DNA of 64,000 nucleotides, taken from assembly GCA_024701455.1 (NCBI GenBank), contig JABXYP010000001.1, positions 1,430,001-1,494,000 on the forward strand, read 5' to 3'. The DNA comes from Bacillus sp. A301a_S52. Its GTDB lineage: Bacteria > Bacillota > Bacilli > Bacillales > Salisediminibacteriaceae. The notes beneath the pieces are model-generated. The model was not told the origin of the DNA and made no database searches. It saw only the letters and a list, made by a program, of their open reading frames with translations. Both the position numbers and the translations under genes were made by a program. Below are positions 35,818 to 45,600 of this stretch, piece by piece. Positions within the stretch are counted from its first letter, which is position 1. Each line of letters opens with the position of its first letter.

Positions 35818-35979
35818 TTACGTTCTTTTGCGTGTTTGAACTTCTAAAATCTGGTTGTGTAAACTTTGTTCTGTTTCGCCATTTACTTGATGAAAGGCAC
35901 GCTTTGGATTGGCCCGTGGCGATTGGAAAGGGTCTTGTTGCATTGTGTTTTTGCCGTTCAAAGTCCGAGTATTCACCAT
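35818..35979 (-). CDS. YpzG-like small protein
   Basis: 53 residues from an ATG at 35979 with a GAAGGGAG site. The pattern DPFQSPRANPKRAFHQVNGE followed by QTRKRT at the end resembles the YpzG family of small Bacillus proteins. It follows sspK by 23 bases on the same strand and is probably co-transcribed, which suggests expression in sporulation. Function unknown. Confidence 0.65.
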   Translation of the reverse strand: MVNTRTLNGKNTMQQDPFQSPRANPKRAFHQVNGETEQSLHNQILEVQTRKRT

Positions 35980-36002
35980 TATGAGAAACTCCCTTCAAAA
36001 TC

Positions 36003-36161
36003 TTAAATGTCATCCTCCTGTTTTTCAGAGGAAGCAGCCATTCGTTGTTTTGGATGATCTTTTATTGAACCATCTGGTCGTTTCGAAGCAAAACGTGACA
36101 TGTCGTGCCGGCCTTTATCTAATGAGATACGACTCGGCAAGTCTCGGTTATTATTACGCAA
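36003..36161 (-). CDS. sspK: small acid-soluble spore protein K
   Basis: 52 residues. The TTG start at 36161 is eight bases after AAAGGAGG. The middle ASKRPDGSIKDHPKQRMAAS closely resembles the B. subtilis SspK end ([20 protein letters not shown]). Minor spore core protein made in the forespore. Position between yfhH and yfhJ is the same as in B. subtilis. Confidence 0.85.
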   Translation of the reverse strand: MRNNNRDLPSRISLDKGRHDMSRFASKRPDGSIKDHPKQRMAASSEKQEDDI

Positions 36162-36302
36162 AAGGTTAACCTCCTTTATTAACAGGGTTGTCTTTACTAT
36201 CTCCACTTGTCCAATTTTTTAGTGATAACAATTTCTCCCGGCTATCTCCTTCATCGGGTGGAGCTAATAAGATGTAAGTAATAACAGGAAGGAGCTTTTA
36301 AT

Positions 36303-36569
36303 ATGTATGATTATTATGAACGGTTGACTAACCGACTATTAGAACAAAATGATCACTTATCTTATTTTGAAGCTCGTACTTGGATAGAACTGTTGTGGGA
36401 AGATTTTGAGGCGACGTATGCAAAAGCAGGGCAAAAATATAAAGGAAAAGATACGACAGAAAAAGTGCTATCTCAGTGGATAGATAATTACGGACCACGA
36501 CTTCATGAAGTATTATTAGAGAAACCAAAATATAAGGAATGGTTTGAAAAAAAGAAGTTTTATCATTAA
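36303..36569 (+). CDS. yfhJ: YfhJ (WVELL) family protein
   Basis: 88 residues, helical and acidic. The segment EARTWIELLWEDFEATYAKA followed by TEKVLSQWIDNYGPRLHEV fits the WVELL-domain family to which YfhJ belongs. The ribosome binding site is AAGGAG. Order next to sspK is conserved. Function unknown. Confidence 0.78.
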   Translation: MYDYYERLTNRLLEQNDHLSYFEARTWIELLWEDFEATYAKAGQKYKGKDTTEKVLSQWIDNYGPRLHEVLLEKPKYKEWFEKKKFYH

Positions 36570-36748
36570 ATAGGCGTATAAAAATATGGAGGGCAGTCTA
36601 CTTAGTAGGCTGTTCTTCTCGATTTAATGAGTACGCTAAGGTTACACTCTTAAAAATAAGCATTCTCCAAAAAAGAGGTTAAACCATAATGGTTTCAATC
36701 GAACATGACACCAGTTCTTTTTTAATGTGTGAAAGGATGAGATAATTC

Positions 36749-36964
36749 ATGATAATGCCTTTCTTGAACTTACTACAAGGGTTAGCGTTTTTAGGTTTCG
36801 TGATATCGTCATTCTTATTATTTAGACATCTTCAACGTAAAAAAAAGCAATCAACAAAATCATTAAGTTGGTCAGAAAATTTCATATTTGTGATAGCCAA
36901 ATTGTCTCTTCTAATTTGGCCATTTACTTTTATATTGATACAAATAGACATCATGTTTGGCTAA
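36749..36964 (+). CDS. small two-helix membrane protein
   Basis: 71 residues with two hydrophobic helices (about 8-25 and 47-68) flanking a basic loop (HLQRKKKQSTKS). AAAGGATGAG precedes the ATG at 36749; an in-frame ATG at 36755 is also possible. The stop codon lies inside a perfect hairpin. I do not recognise a family. Confidence 0.6.
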   Translation: MIMPFLNLLQGLAFLGFVISSFLLFRHLQRKKKQSTKSLSWSENFIFVIAKLSLLIWPFTFILIQIDIMFG

Positions 36965-36979
36965 ACATGATGTCTATTT
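36942..36979 (+). terminator. long perfect hairpin overlapping the stop of the small membrane protein gene
   Basis: AAATAGACATCATGTTT pairs with AAACATGATGTCTATTT across a short loop that contains the TAA stop. The stem is 17 base pairs, much stronger than other terminators here, but the T-run after it is poor. Confidence 0.65.
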
Positions 36980-37109
36980 ATCAAATTAAACTCAAAGAAT
37001 TGGTTACCTTGTCAATGCATTTCTACATGAATTCACATTCATGTGTTGGCTGTCTAAATTCGGCTAGTGTTAGGTGATACTACTACTCACACTCACGATT
37101 CAATATTAA

Positions 37110-38093
37110 TCATTCTACTACGACGGTTTCCAATTTTCGGCGAAGTGAAGCATTGTTATAAATCCATCCAGTGTAAGAACTTAAAATGCGCAAATCTTCA
37201 TCCATTCTTACAATAGCTACGAAGGGATAGTGCCCTTTACTACGATATCTGAGATCGACAAACTTCACAGAATAGCCGTGCCTTTCAATGGAAACAGCCC
37301 ACCGATAAGCTGGAGAAAACGAAAGGAAAGCTGCCAAATTTTTATCATTTCGGGCTGCATTAATAATCGGATCATCAGGTATGGGTTCGAAAGGGTATGA
37401 TTCAAAATAGTTAATTTTGTTTGCTCTACTTTCAGCAACATACATCATTGAATGTGTTCGAACAACGATATGCCACCTACTCCATTTAAAGGTGGGAGAG
37501 GTAAAAATATGTGTGGCATCAGGGTGTAACGTCTTCACATGATGATAAACGCGCCGCTGTGCTTTAATTCGCCAAATATAATAAAGTACGATAACACCAT
37601 ACATGGAGAGGAATGTCCAGCCTGGTGGGAAGCCGAACCTCCAAAGCAAAATGCCTATTATATGGGCGATGAAAATAAAGGCATCGAAAATATTAATAAT
37701 ACCTAAAGCGAGCCATTTAGAATAAAAGGGGGCTAACGCTTTTGTACCATATGCATTAAATATATCCACGAAAACATGTAGAAATACAGCGAGAAATATC
37801 CAAGCCCATAAGTGATATAAATTTAAATTCGGAATCAGCCAATATAGAAAAAGGGTAATCACCGTCGGCCATATAAACAAAAAAGGAATCGAATGAGTAA
37901 CACCACGGTGATGCCTTATATATGAGGAGTTGTTTCGTAACTTTAATACGGTGTCAAAGTCAGGGGCCTGTGATCCGACAAGCACACCAATCATAGCCGC
38001 TTGTGTCATTTCAGGACTAGATGATACTGCAGGATCTAGTGTTGCTAATCCCCCTATGGCAATCCCCATGACAACATGGGTTCCTGTGTCCAT
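37110..38093 (-). CDS. yfhP: membrane-bound metal-dependent hydrolase YfhP
   Basis: 327 residues, from the ATG at 38093 after AAGGAGGG; the longer frame to 38192 has no site. N-terminal DUF457/YdjM-type motif MDTGTHVVMGIAIGGL, then GSQAPDFDTVLKL and HHRGVTHSIPFLF with conserved His and Asp, followed by about four membrane helices and a soluble C-terminal domain. Length equals that of B. subtilis YfhP. Proposed role in membrane or spore metabolism is unproven. Confidence 0.87.
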   Translation of the reverse strand: MDTGTHVVMGIAIGGLATLDPAVSSSPEMTQAAMIGVLVGSQAPDFDTVLKLRNNSSYIRHHRGVTHSIPFLFIWPTVITLFLYWLIPNLNLYHLWAWIFLAVFLHVFVDIFNAYGTKALAPFYSKWLALGIINIFDAFIFIAHIIGILLWRFGFPPGWTFLSMYGVIVLYYIWRIKAQRRVYHHVKTLHPDATHIFTSPTFKWSRWHIVVRTHSMMYVAESRANKINYFESYPFEPIPDDPIINAARNDKNLAAFLSFSPAYRWAVSIERHGYSVKFVDLRYRSKGHYPFVAIVRMDEDLRILSSYTGWIYNNASLRRKLETVVVE

Positions 38094-38340
38094 AAAGTTT
38101 CCCTCCTTGCCTCTTGTTGTCAGTCGTGTTTCGGGCTTTATCGTATCATTTAAGTAAGCTGTCAGCAAAAATTTTATCACATTGTATGACAAAAAGTTTC
38201 TTTAAGCTTTATAATAACCTTTTAGATGCAATTATGCTTGTGTTGTGTCACTAATTAAAGACAAAAATTTCGATTGGGGACACGCACACTTATAGTTTAT
38301 TCATACCCTAATATTAATATTTTCAAAAGGAGAATATAGT

Positions 38341-39411
38341 GTGAAACATATTGACCATGTTCAATTTCAATCTGACTTACTCAATTGGTATGATGAGAAT
38401 AAAAGGGATCTTCCATGGCGAAGAGAAAATGATCCATATAAGATTTGGGTATCCGAAATCATGCTTCAGCAAACCCAAGTGGACACGGTTATCCCTTACT
38501 ATGAACGATTTATGGCGCTATTTCCAACATTAAAAGATCTGGCTGAGGCAGAAGAAGAGACGGTATTAAAAGCATGGGAAGGGCTCGGTTATTATTCTAG
38601 AGCAAGAAATTTACACACGGCTGTGAAGGAAGTTGCAGCCACATATGGAGGAGAAGTGCCTAGCACACCTGATGAGGTACAAAGTCTTCGAGGAGTTGGT
38701 CCGTATACGGCAGGTGCTATTCTTTCCATCGCTTATAACATACCTGCCCCTGCGGTGGATGGGAATGTCATGAGAGTGATTTCACGACTTTATACCATTT
38801 ATGATGATATAAGCAGGCCTTCAGCACGTCATACGTTTGAGATGCTCGTTATGAAACTCATTTCTCAAGAAAGAGCTTCTGACTTTAATCAAGCGCTAAT
38901 GGAACTTGGGGCATTAATTTGTACGCCTAGACAGCCTGCCTGTCTTCTCTGTCCTGTTCAAGAGCATTGTGCGGCTCGGGAGGAGGGGGTACAAGAGCTA
39001 CTTCCTGTTAAAGCCAAGAAGAAACCACCGAAGAAATTACAAATGAAGGTAGCGATTGTTAAAGATGAAGAAGGAAAAATACTTATTGAAAAAAGACCAG
39101 AAACAGGCCTTCTTGCTAAACTGTGGCAATTTCCTAATATTGAAGCCGTGACTGATACAAACGATGATTTAAAAGCTCATCTAAGTTCTTTTGGACTTGA
39201 AGTGAGCCTTGAGAAAGAAGCCGTTCAAGAAGTAAAGCATGTTTTTTCTCATATTGTTTGGGAAATGAAAGTCTACACAGCTATTACTACAGCTAAAGTA
39301 GAGGAAACAGTATTTTACGATGTAACAACGCGGTTATTTGTAGACCGTGACGATATAAATTACTATCCATTTCCTGTCTCGCACCAGAAGATTATCGATC
39401 ATTCACTTTGA
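38341..39411 (+). CDS. mutY: A/G-specific adenine DNA glycosylase MutY
   Basis: 356 residues. HhH-GPD domain with PWRRENDPYKIWVSEIMLQQ near the N-terminus, helix-hairpin-helix LRGVGPYTAGAILSIAYN, the catalytic Asp in VDGNVMRV and the 4Fe-4S ligands CTPRQPACLLCPVQEHC. The C-terminal NUDIX-like domain recognises 8-oxoguanine. It removes adenine mispaired with 8-oxoG. The GTG start follows AAAAGGAG. Same position as yfhQ/mutY of B. subtilis. Confidence 0.94.
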   Translation: MKHIDHVQFQSDLLNWYDENKRDLPWRRENDPYKIWVSEIMLQQTQVDTVIPYYERFMALFPTLKDLAEAEEETVLKAWEGLGYYSRARNLHTAVKEVAATYGGEVPSTPDEVQSLRGVGPYTAGAILSIAYNIPAPAVDGNVMRVISRLYTIYDDISRPSARHTFEMLVMKLISQERASDFNQALMELGALICTPRQPACLLCPVQEHCAAREEGVQELLPVKAKKKPPKKLQMKVAIVKDEEGKILIEKRPETGLLAKLWQFPNIEAVTDTNDDLKAHLSSFGLEVSLEKEAVQEVKHVFSHIVWEMKVYTAITTAKVEETVFYDVTTRLFVDRDDINYYPFPVSHQKIIDHSL

Positions 39412-39426
39412 AAGGGGTTCATAATC

Positions 39427-40185
39427 ATGGATTTACAATTGGAAGGGAAGACAGTCCTAATAACAGGTGGATCAAAAGGTATTGGTAAAGGAATCGCAAA
39501 GGCTTTTTTGACTGAGCAAGCGAAAGTAGGAATCGTTGCCCGAGGTGAAAAGGAGTTAGAAAAAGCGAAACGTGACTTACCAGGAGTTGTGACATTTCAA
39601 GGGGATTTAATGGACTTACATGCTCGTGAAAAAGTGATGCAATCCTTTTTGGAAGTATTTGGTGACATCGATATTCTAATTAATAATGTCGGAGGGAGCA
39701 GTGGCGGAAAAACGATGGAAACAGATTTGAGGCAGTTTGAGGAAGCGATGCAACTTAATTATTTCTCAGCTGTTCACTTTAGCCAGATGGCTGTTCCCTC
39801 TATGCAAAAAAAGAAACAAGGTGCTATTATAAATATCTCGTCAATCTTTGGCAGAGAATCTGGCGGAAAGCCATCTTATAATAATGCAAAGGCAGCTATG
39901 ATAAGTTTTACGAAATCATTGGCTGATGAGTTGGCGAAAGATGGGATTCGTGTTAACGGTGTAGCGCCAGGAGCTATCTTACACCCTACTGGAAATTGGC
40001 AAAAAAGGTTGGAAGAAAATCCGGAAAAAATCGCTAATTTTGTCGAACAAGAAATTCCTGCTGGCAGGTTTGGTACTGTTGAAGAAATAGCTGATGTCGT
40101 TGTTTTCTTGGCATCAGAGCGAGCCAGATGGGTAGTAGGTGCGACATTGAATGTCGATGGTGGACAATCTAATGCAAATTTTTAA
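39427..40185 (+). CDS. short-chain dehydrogenase/reductase
   Basis: 252 residues with the classical SDR pattern: GGSKGIGKGIA cofactor loop, NNVGGSSGG, catalytic Ser in INISSIFG, YNNAKAAM (Tyr and Lys) and the VNGVAPGAI loop. Follows mutY by 15 bases with AAAGGGG as binding site and is probably co-transcribed. The substrate cannot be deduced. B. subtilis has a different gene (yfhR) at this place. Confidence 0.88.
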   Translation: MDLQLEGKTVLITGGSKGIGKGIAKAFLTEQAKVGIVARGEKELEKAKRDLPGVVTFQGDLMDLHAREKVMQSFLEVFGDIDILINNVGGSSGGKTMETDLRQFEEAMQLNYFSAVHFSQMAVPSMQKKKQGAIINISSIFGRESGGKPSYNNAKAAMISFTKSLADELAKDGIRVNGVAPGAILHPTGNWQKRLEENPEKIANFVEQEIPAGRFGTVEEIADVVVFLASERARWVVGATLNVDGGQSNANF

Positions 40186-40228
40186 ATGTGTAATCTCTAC
40201 AGTCGAACACTTTTCCCAAGGATTCTCG

Positions 40229-40319
40229 TTCAGCTAACTATTTCTCGGTAAATCCTCGCAATAGTGGATCTTCAGACTGCGCTTCATCCCCCGGGAGTCG
40301 CAGTCTTACGTTTCGGTAC
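40229..40319 (+). repeat. repeat B, copy 1
   Basis: Shares with 63326-63417 the blocks TCAGCTAACT, CCTCGCAA.AGTGGATC, TCAGACTG.GC.TCATC, GGGAG.CGC..TCTT and CGTTTC. It lies directly upstream of repeat A copy 9. Related in style to the GC-rich intergenic repeats common in Bacillaceae, but the family is not identified. Confidence 0.65.
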
Positions 40320-40321
40320 TT

Positions 40322-40413
40322 TGTATCACAGAAGCGTCCGTAAACCTTCCGGCTCAAACTAGAGAGGGGAGCTAACGGACGCTAATGTCCTGATTGAAGG
40401 CTCGTTTTTATAA
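40322..40413 (+). repeat. repeat A, copy 9 (inner part deleted)
   Basis: Starts TATCACAGAAGCGTCCGTAAA and ends TGATTGAAGGCTCGTTTTTA. The AACGGACGCT outer arm pairs with AGCGTCCGT, but the inner second arm and the second hairpin are gone. Numbering counts the possible fragment at 35271 as copy 8. Confidence 0.75.
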
Positions 40414-40530
40414 TGATGATGATCTCCTAGATGAATTGAGAAAAAATAATCTGTGCTTCTAGTTAAAAAGATCAATTTCGTTATGCGAAATATGTTAAGA
40501 TGGATAAAAAAACAGGAGGATTTTGCTGAT

Positions 40531-42144
40531 ATGACCCAAACAAATGCACTCAATTATCCTTATCCTTCTAAGCGAATGGTTACATATGGACGGAATGGTA
40601 TGATAGCCACATCCCAGCCATTAGCTTCACAGGCTGGCTTAGATATTCTAAAAAAAGGCGGAAATGCTATTGACGCAGCGATTGCTACTGCAGCGTGCCT
40701 TACCGTTGTAGAGCCGACATCAAATGGTATAGGCGGTGATGCCTTTGCCCTAGTATGGACAAAAAATAAGCTTCATGGACTGAATGGAAGTGGCCAAGCA
40801 CCTAAAAGCATTTCAATCGAAAAGTTGAAAGAGCAAGGCATCGAACAAATACCTAAATTTGGCTGGACACCTGTAACAGTACCCGGAGCACCAGGAGCTT
40901 GGGGTGAATTGTCTAAAAAATTTGGGAAGCTGCCGTTAGCTGAAGTGCTTAAGCCAGCCATATCTTATGCAAGAAATGGCTACCCACTCAGCCCAGTGTT
41001 ATCATATTTTTGGGAAAAGGCGACCGAAAATTTCAGTAAAACATTAAAAGGCGACATGTTCAATAGCTGGTTTGATACGTTTGCACCTGGAGGTAAGGCT
41101 CCACAAGCCGGGGAAATTTGGTGTTCAGAGGGGCATGCTACAACATTAGAAGCAATTGGCCACACAAATGGAGAGGCCTTTTACACTGGGGAATTGGCGG
41201 ATAAAATGGACGCCTTCTCACGCCAAAACGGTGGTTATTTAAGAAAAGACGATTTAGCAGCCTATAAGCCTGAGTGGGTCGAGCCTATTAAAGCCCACTA
41301 TAAGGGGTATGATGTCTGGGAGATCCCACCAAACGGACAAGGATTAGTCGCTTTAATGGCTTTAAATATATTAAAAAATGAGACATTTAGTTCACGTGAT
41401 GATGAAGAGACATTCCATAAACAAATAGAAGCAATGAAGCTTGCATTTGCAGACGGAGAAGCATACATTACTGATGCGTCCCAAATGAAGCAACGAGTGG
41501 ATGACTTACTTAGTGATACGTATAGCGAATCAAGACGCAAGCTCATTAGTGACGAAGCACTGCTGCCGAAAGCAGGGGATCCTTCCTCCAGTGGAACAGT
41601 TTATTTAGCTACTGCTGATGACGAGGGGAATATGGTGTCATTTATTCAAAGTAATTATATGGGATTTGGCTCTGGCTTAGTCGTCCCTAACACGGGTATC
41701 TCGCTACAAAACCGCGGGCACAATTTTAGCCTGGATCCAGAACACGATAATGCATTGAAGCCAGGGAAACGTACGTATCATACTATTATTCCAGGTTTTT
41801 TAACGAAAGGTAAAGACCCTGTAGGTCCCTTTGGAGTGATGGGGGGCTTTATGCAGCCACAAGGTCATTTACAAGTTATTATGAATACGATTGACTTTGG
41901 GTTAAACCCACAAGCGGCATTGGATGCCCCGAGATGGCAGTGGATAAAAGAAAAAGAAGTTTTGTTTGAGCACTCCTTCCCTAATCACATTATTAACGCT
42001 TTAGCTGCGAGAGGGCATAATGTCATGCTCACCCATATCAGTAATAATTTTGGTCGAGGCCAAATTATTTGGCGTGATCCTGTTACAGGCGTGCTATGCG
42101 GAGGAACCGAATCAAGAACAGATGGAGCTGTAGCGGTCTATTAA
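40531..42144 (+). CDS. gamma-glutamyltransferase family protein, YwrD-like
   Basis: 537 residues, from ATG 40531 with AGGAGG upstream; no signal peptide, so cytoplasmic, unlike secreted Ggt. The Ntn-hydrolase self-cleavage Thr is in DPSSSGTVYLATADDEG near residue 355, and the small subunit has MVSFIQSNYMGFGSG and the GGFMQPQGHLQV segment. Length and motifs fit YwrD. In B. subtilis ywrD neighbours the chromate transporter genes ywrA/ywrB, as here. Substrate unknown. Confidence 0.87.
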   Translation: MTQTNALNYPYPSKRMVTYGRNGMIATSQPLASQAGLDILKKGGNAIDAAIATAACLTVVEPTSNGIGGDAFALVWTKNKLHGLNGSGQAPKSISIEKLKEQGIEQIPKFGWTPVTVPGAPGAWGELSKKFGKLPLAEVLKPAISYARNGYPLSPVLSYFWEKATENFSKTLKGDMFNSWFDTFAPGGKAPQAGEIWCSEGHATTLEAIGHTNGEAFYTGELADKMDAFSRQNGGYLRKDDLAAYKPEWVEPIKAHYKGYDVWEIPPNGQGLVALMALNILKNETFSSRDDEETFHKQIEAMKLAFADGEAYITDASQMKQRVDDLLSDTYSESRRKLISDEALLPKAGDPSSSGTVYLATADDEGNMVSFIQSNYMGFGSGLVVPNTGISLQNRGHNFSLDPEHDNALKPGKRTYHTIIPGFLTKGKDPVGPFGVMGGFMQPQGHLQVIMNTIDFGLNPQAALDAPRWQWIKEKEVLFEHSFPNHIINALAARGHNVMLTHISNNFGRGQIIWRDPVTGVLCGGTESRTDGAVAVY

Positions 42145-42162
42145 GAAAGGTGTCCTGAAAAA

Positions 42163-42729
42163 ATGAAACAATTAAATATATTTATGGCCTTCCTTAGAGT
42201 GGGGCTTCTCGGTTATGGTGGTGGACCAGCAGCGATACCGCTTATTCAAAAAGAAGTTGTCGAGCGTTACGGCTGGATTAAAGAAGAGGAGTTTTCTGAT
42301 ATATTAGCCATCGGTAATACATTACCAGGCCCGATCGCCACTAAAATGGCTGGTTATATTGGTTTTCGTATTTCAGGTGTCATAGGTATGGTTAATGCGC
42401 TTGTGGCTTCAGTCATACCAACAGTTGCATTACTAATCTTCGTACTTTTTTCTTTAGCATCTTTTCGTGAGTATGAATGGGTGCAGGGAATGACGCGTGG
42501 TGTTTTGCCTGTAGTGGCTGTGATGTTAGGTGTTTTGACATGGGGATTTATCAAGAAATCAACCACTGATTATGGTTGGTTGAGAGTAATGTTTTTAATT
42601 ATATTGTCTGTTATTATCCTACAATTGTTAGGTATTCATCCTGCCATTCTAATCATGGGGCTCATTCTCTTCGTCTTTATTAAGCCAGAAAAGCGCAAGG
42701 GCAGTGAAAAGGCAGGTGAAACTTCTTGA
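42163..42729 (+). CDS. chromate transporter, N-terminal-type half (CHR family)
   Basis: 188 residues, about five helices. CHR motifs FLRVGLLGYGGGPAAIPLIQ and DILAIGNTLPGPIATKMAGY are present. Short-chain CHR proteins work as a pair of homologous halves with opposite topology; the partner overlaps its stop. It starts 18 bases after the gamma-glutamyltransferase gene (AAAGGTG). May export chromate or another anion. Confidence 0.87.
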   Translation: MKQLNIFMAFLRVGLLGYGGGPAAIPLIQKEVVERYGWIKEEEFSDILAIGNTLPGPIATKMAGYIGFRISGVIGMVNALVASVIPTVALLIFVLFSLASFREYEWVQGMTRGVLPVVAVMLGVLTWGFIKKSTTDYGWLRVMFLIILSVIILQLLGIHPAILIMGLILFVFIKPEKRKGSEKAGETS

Positions 42730-43256
42730 TTTATTGGCAGATTTTTCTCGCCTTTTTTATCCCTAATATCGTTGGATACGGTGGTGGTCCAGCACTAATC
42801 CCATTAGTAGAACATGAAGTTGTTCATAATTATGGCTGGATGACAGTAGATGAGTTCGCTGAGGTTTTAGCACTTGGAAACGCATTGCCCGGTCCTATTG
42901 CGACTAAGATGGCCGGCTTTGTGGGGTTTGAACAAGCAGGAATTCTTGGCGCAGTAGTGGCTCTCTTTGCTACTATCGCACCGTCTTTACTATTAATGCT
43001 CGTATTGATGGGAGTACTCATGAAATTTAAAGACTCTCCTAAAGTAAAAAAGTTATCCGCTATCGTTAGACCAGCGATTGCCGTATTACTTGGGGTGATG
43101 ACATATCGCTTTGCCTTTTCTTCTTTAAGTGATAATGGGTGGCTACATACGATCTTTTTATTAGGAGCCAGTTATTTTCTTATGGAAGTTAGAAAGGTTC
43201 ATCCTGCATTTGTGATAACCGCTGCCCTCGTTTACGGGGCGATATTTTTAGCTTAA
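42726..43256 (+). CDS. chromate transporter, C-terminal-type half (CHR family)
   Basis: 176 residues. Same fold as the preceding gene (VGYGGGPALIPLVEHEVV; EVLALGNALPGPIATKMAGF). The TTG start overlaps the upstream stop in TTGA and has AGGTGA six bases upstream, so the two halves are translationally coupled. Together they form a heteromeric CHR transporter like YwrA/YwrB. Confidence 0.87.
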   Translation: MIYWQIFLAFFIPNIVGYGGGPALIPLVEHEVVHNYGWMTVDEFAEVLALGNALPGPIATKMAGFVGFEQAGILGAVVALFATIAPSLLLMLVLMGVLMKFKDSPKVKKLSAIVRPAIAVLLGVMTYRFAFSSLSDNGWLHTIFLLGASYFLMEVRKVHPAFVITAALVYGAIFLA

Positions 43257-43261
43257 TCCCT

Positions 43262-43288
43262 AGCAGCCCCGCATAAAACGGGGCTGCT
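43262..43288. terminator. bidirectional hairpin between the CHR genes and yfhS
   Basis: AGCAGCCCCG pairs perfectly with CGGGGCTGCT. The T-tail is weak on both strands. Confidence 0.55.
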
Positions 43289-43298
43289 ACTCGTAGCC

Positions 43299-43523
43299 TT
43301 AATCAAAATGAAGTCTCGTACCACTTGTCCACTCTGCTTCTAAAGGGGTTAACCCATCACGAGCCATAATTTCCTCGACAATTTCGCGGTGGATAGTAAC
43401 GCCTTCTGCACTTAAATAAGGTGAAATCTGCTGAAGTAAATAATGAAAATAGGCTAACTCTTTTTCGGTCCATTCTGTTTTAGGTGTCATGGTTAACTCA
43501 GCCATGTCTCTACCAACATACAT
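43299..43523 (-). CDS. yfhS: YfhS-like small protein
   Basis: 74 residues with a CTAGGAGG site. MYVGRDMAEL at the start, ELAYFHYLLQQISPYL and GVTIHREIVEEI resemble what I recall of B. subtilis YfhS, which also lies just before fabL on the opposite strand. Soluble, acidic. Function unknown; the symbol rests on pattern plus position. Confidence 0.65.
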   Translation of the reverse strand: MYVGRDMAELTMTPKTEWTEKELAYFHYLLQQISPYLSAEGVTIHREIVEEIMARDGLTPLEAEWTSGTRLHFD

Positions 43524-43631
43524 AGGTGTGCCTCCTAGTGTATAATCTTTACGTATAGTTTTTCAATGAAAGAATGAACTTATACATTTGCACACACAGA
43601 GAACATTCAGAGAACATATTAAAGGAGATAA

Positions 43632-44399
<768 letters not shown>

Positions 44400-44450
44400 T
44401 GTTTAGGAACCGTTAGCTAGTGAAATGGAATAAAATGATAATTTTTTTAT

Positions 44451-44479
44451 GAGTAACAGATCGACAGTTGGACATATTA
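44451..44479 (+). promoter_or_regulatory. forespore sigma-G-type promoter of sspE
   Basis: GAGTA at 44451-44455 and CATATTA at 44473-44479, spaced 17 bases, resemble the sigma-G consensus. The start codon is 21 bases further. The position and the spore-specific product support the call. Confidence 0.5.
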
Positions 44480-44500
44480 AGTCATGTGGAGGTGATACAC

Positions 44501-44689
44501 ATGAAAAATAACCAACAACCAAACGCTTCTAAAACAAATGCTCAACAAGTTCAGAAGCAAAATCAAAAGTCTGCCCAAGGTCAGAACTATGAATTTGCAA
44601 GTGAAACTGACGCTCAGGAAGTGCGTCAACAAAATCAACAGTCTGAGCAAAAAAAACAACAAGCATCTTCAAAAAAACAGCAACAGTAA
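44501..44689 (+). CDS. sspE: gamma-type small acid-soluble spore protein
   Basis: 62 residues, rich in Gln, Asn and Lys, without Trp or Cys. Two repeats share (T)NAQQVQKQNQKS and TDAQEVRQQNQQS. A single germination-protease site EFASET is present (B. subtilis SspE, about 84 residues, has two). It is an amino-acid store for germination. GGAGGTGA precedes the ATG at 44501. Shorter than the B. subtilis protein. Confidence 0.88.
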   Translation: MKNNQQPNASKTNAQQVQKQNQKSAQGQNYEFASETDAQEVRQQNQQSEQKKQQASSKKQQQ

Positions 44690-44734
44690 ATTGAATAACG
44701 TATTCACTGTCAATTAATACGGTGGCGATTGTTT

Positions 44735-44790
44735 AAAGAGGATGACTCAGTATAGGTATGTTCCTATATGAGCCATCCTCTTTGTTATTT
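44735..44790 (+). terminator. terminator of sspE
   Basis: AAAGAGGATGACTCA pairs with TGAGCCATCCTCTTT, followed by GTTATTT. Confidence 0.8.
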
Positions 44791-44912
44791 ATCAAGTCTA
44801 TGTCAACCGGGGTGTTTCGGGAGAACATTATTCCAGGAAGTTTTCCTTTGTATCGTTTTAAAATGTATGAAAGAATAGTATAATAAATATGATTAATGTG
44901 AGTGAGCTAATA

Positions 44913-44968
44913 TTTATCACAGAGTGGGGGAAGAGCGAAACCTCCCACTGATTGCAGGTTCGTTTTAT
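44913..44968 (+). repeat. repeat A, copy 10 (second hairpin with both ends)
   Basis: The left end TTTATCACAG is joined directly to the second hairpin (AGTGGGGG with CCTCCCACT) and the right end ATTGCAGGTTCGTTTTAT. The first hairpin is absent. It ends about 50 bases before the next gene. Confidence 0.75.
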
Positions 44969-45021
44969 GTGTCCTAAAGCCGTCATACCTTTTTATGACA
45001 GACTTTCAAGGGAGGATAAAT

Positions 45022-45480
45022 ATGTTTTTCCGGCGAAAACCCGAAAACAAAAGGAGGCAACATACGAAAGAATCAATTGATGTTATATCGGTAACAATTG
45101 AAGATGTGCAACAGGCTGTGAACAATTTTGCGAAAGAATTAAACGAAGAGATTTCTTTACGAAGTATTATTCTTGATAATCATGAAATTGATTTCGATCT
45201 TTTGCACAAATATTTAGGTGGTAAACCGGATAGACCATTTTATATGTCTAAAGAAACCTTTGAAATTTTTGAGGACGCTGAGTTCCCAAAATATATTGAT
45301 CATTGTCAGGTGGCATGTGATCACTATTTTATGGAGACCGGTGAAGAACCCGTTGTACCAGGAGACAAGACGAATAAAATCAGCTATTTTAAGTTGAAAA
45401 ATTATCTCATCGAGCATCCACCAATAGATCTTTACTTAGACGTAAGAGACCGTATGGTGACACCTCGAAAGCAGGTATAG
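45022..45480 (+). CDS. conserved hypothetical protein upstream of ygaC
   Basis: 152 residues. The ATG at 45022 follows AAGGGAGG; a longer frame from 44995 lacks a site. Acidic, soluble, with a basic N-terminus (MFFRRKPENKRRQHTK), then IDVISVTIEDVQQAVNNFAK and a central DFDLLHKYLGGKPDRPFYMS. It occupies the place of ygaB of B. subtilis but is not similar to the short coiled-coil YgaB. The family is not certain; a DUF3939-like protein is possible. Confidence 0.7.
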   Translation: MFFRRKPENKRRQHTKESIDVISVTIEDVQQAVNNFAKELNEEISLRSIILDNHEIDFDLLHKYLGGKPDRPFYMSKETFEIFEDAEFPKYIDHCQVACDHYFMETGEEPVVPGDKTNKISYFKLKNYLIEHPPIDLYLDVRDRMVTPRKQV

Positions 45481-45600
45481 AGCGGCCATTACTGATATTT
45501 AGAGCTTCTGAGAACGTAAAATACAGAAGCTGTACGACAGATTTTCTTATACTTTATATCTTGCGGAAACGTGAGGAAGTATAAAGAAAGGAGTAACAAT

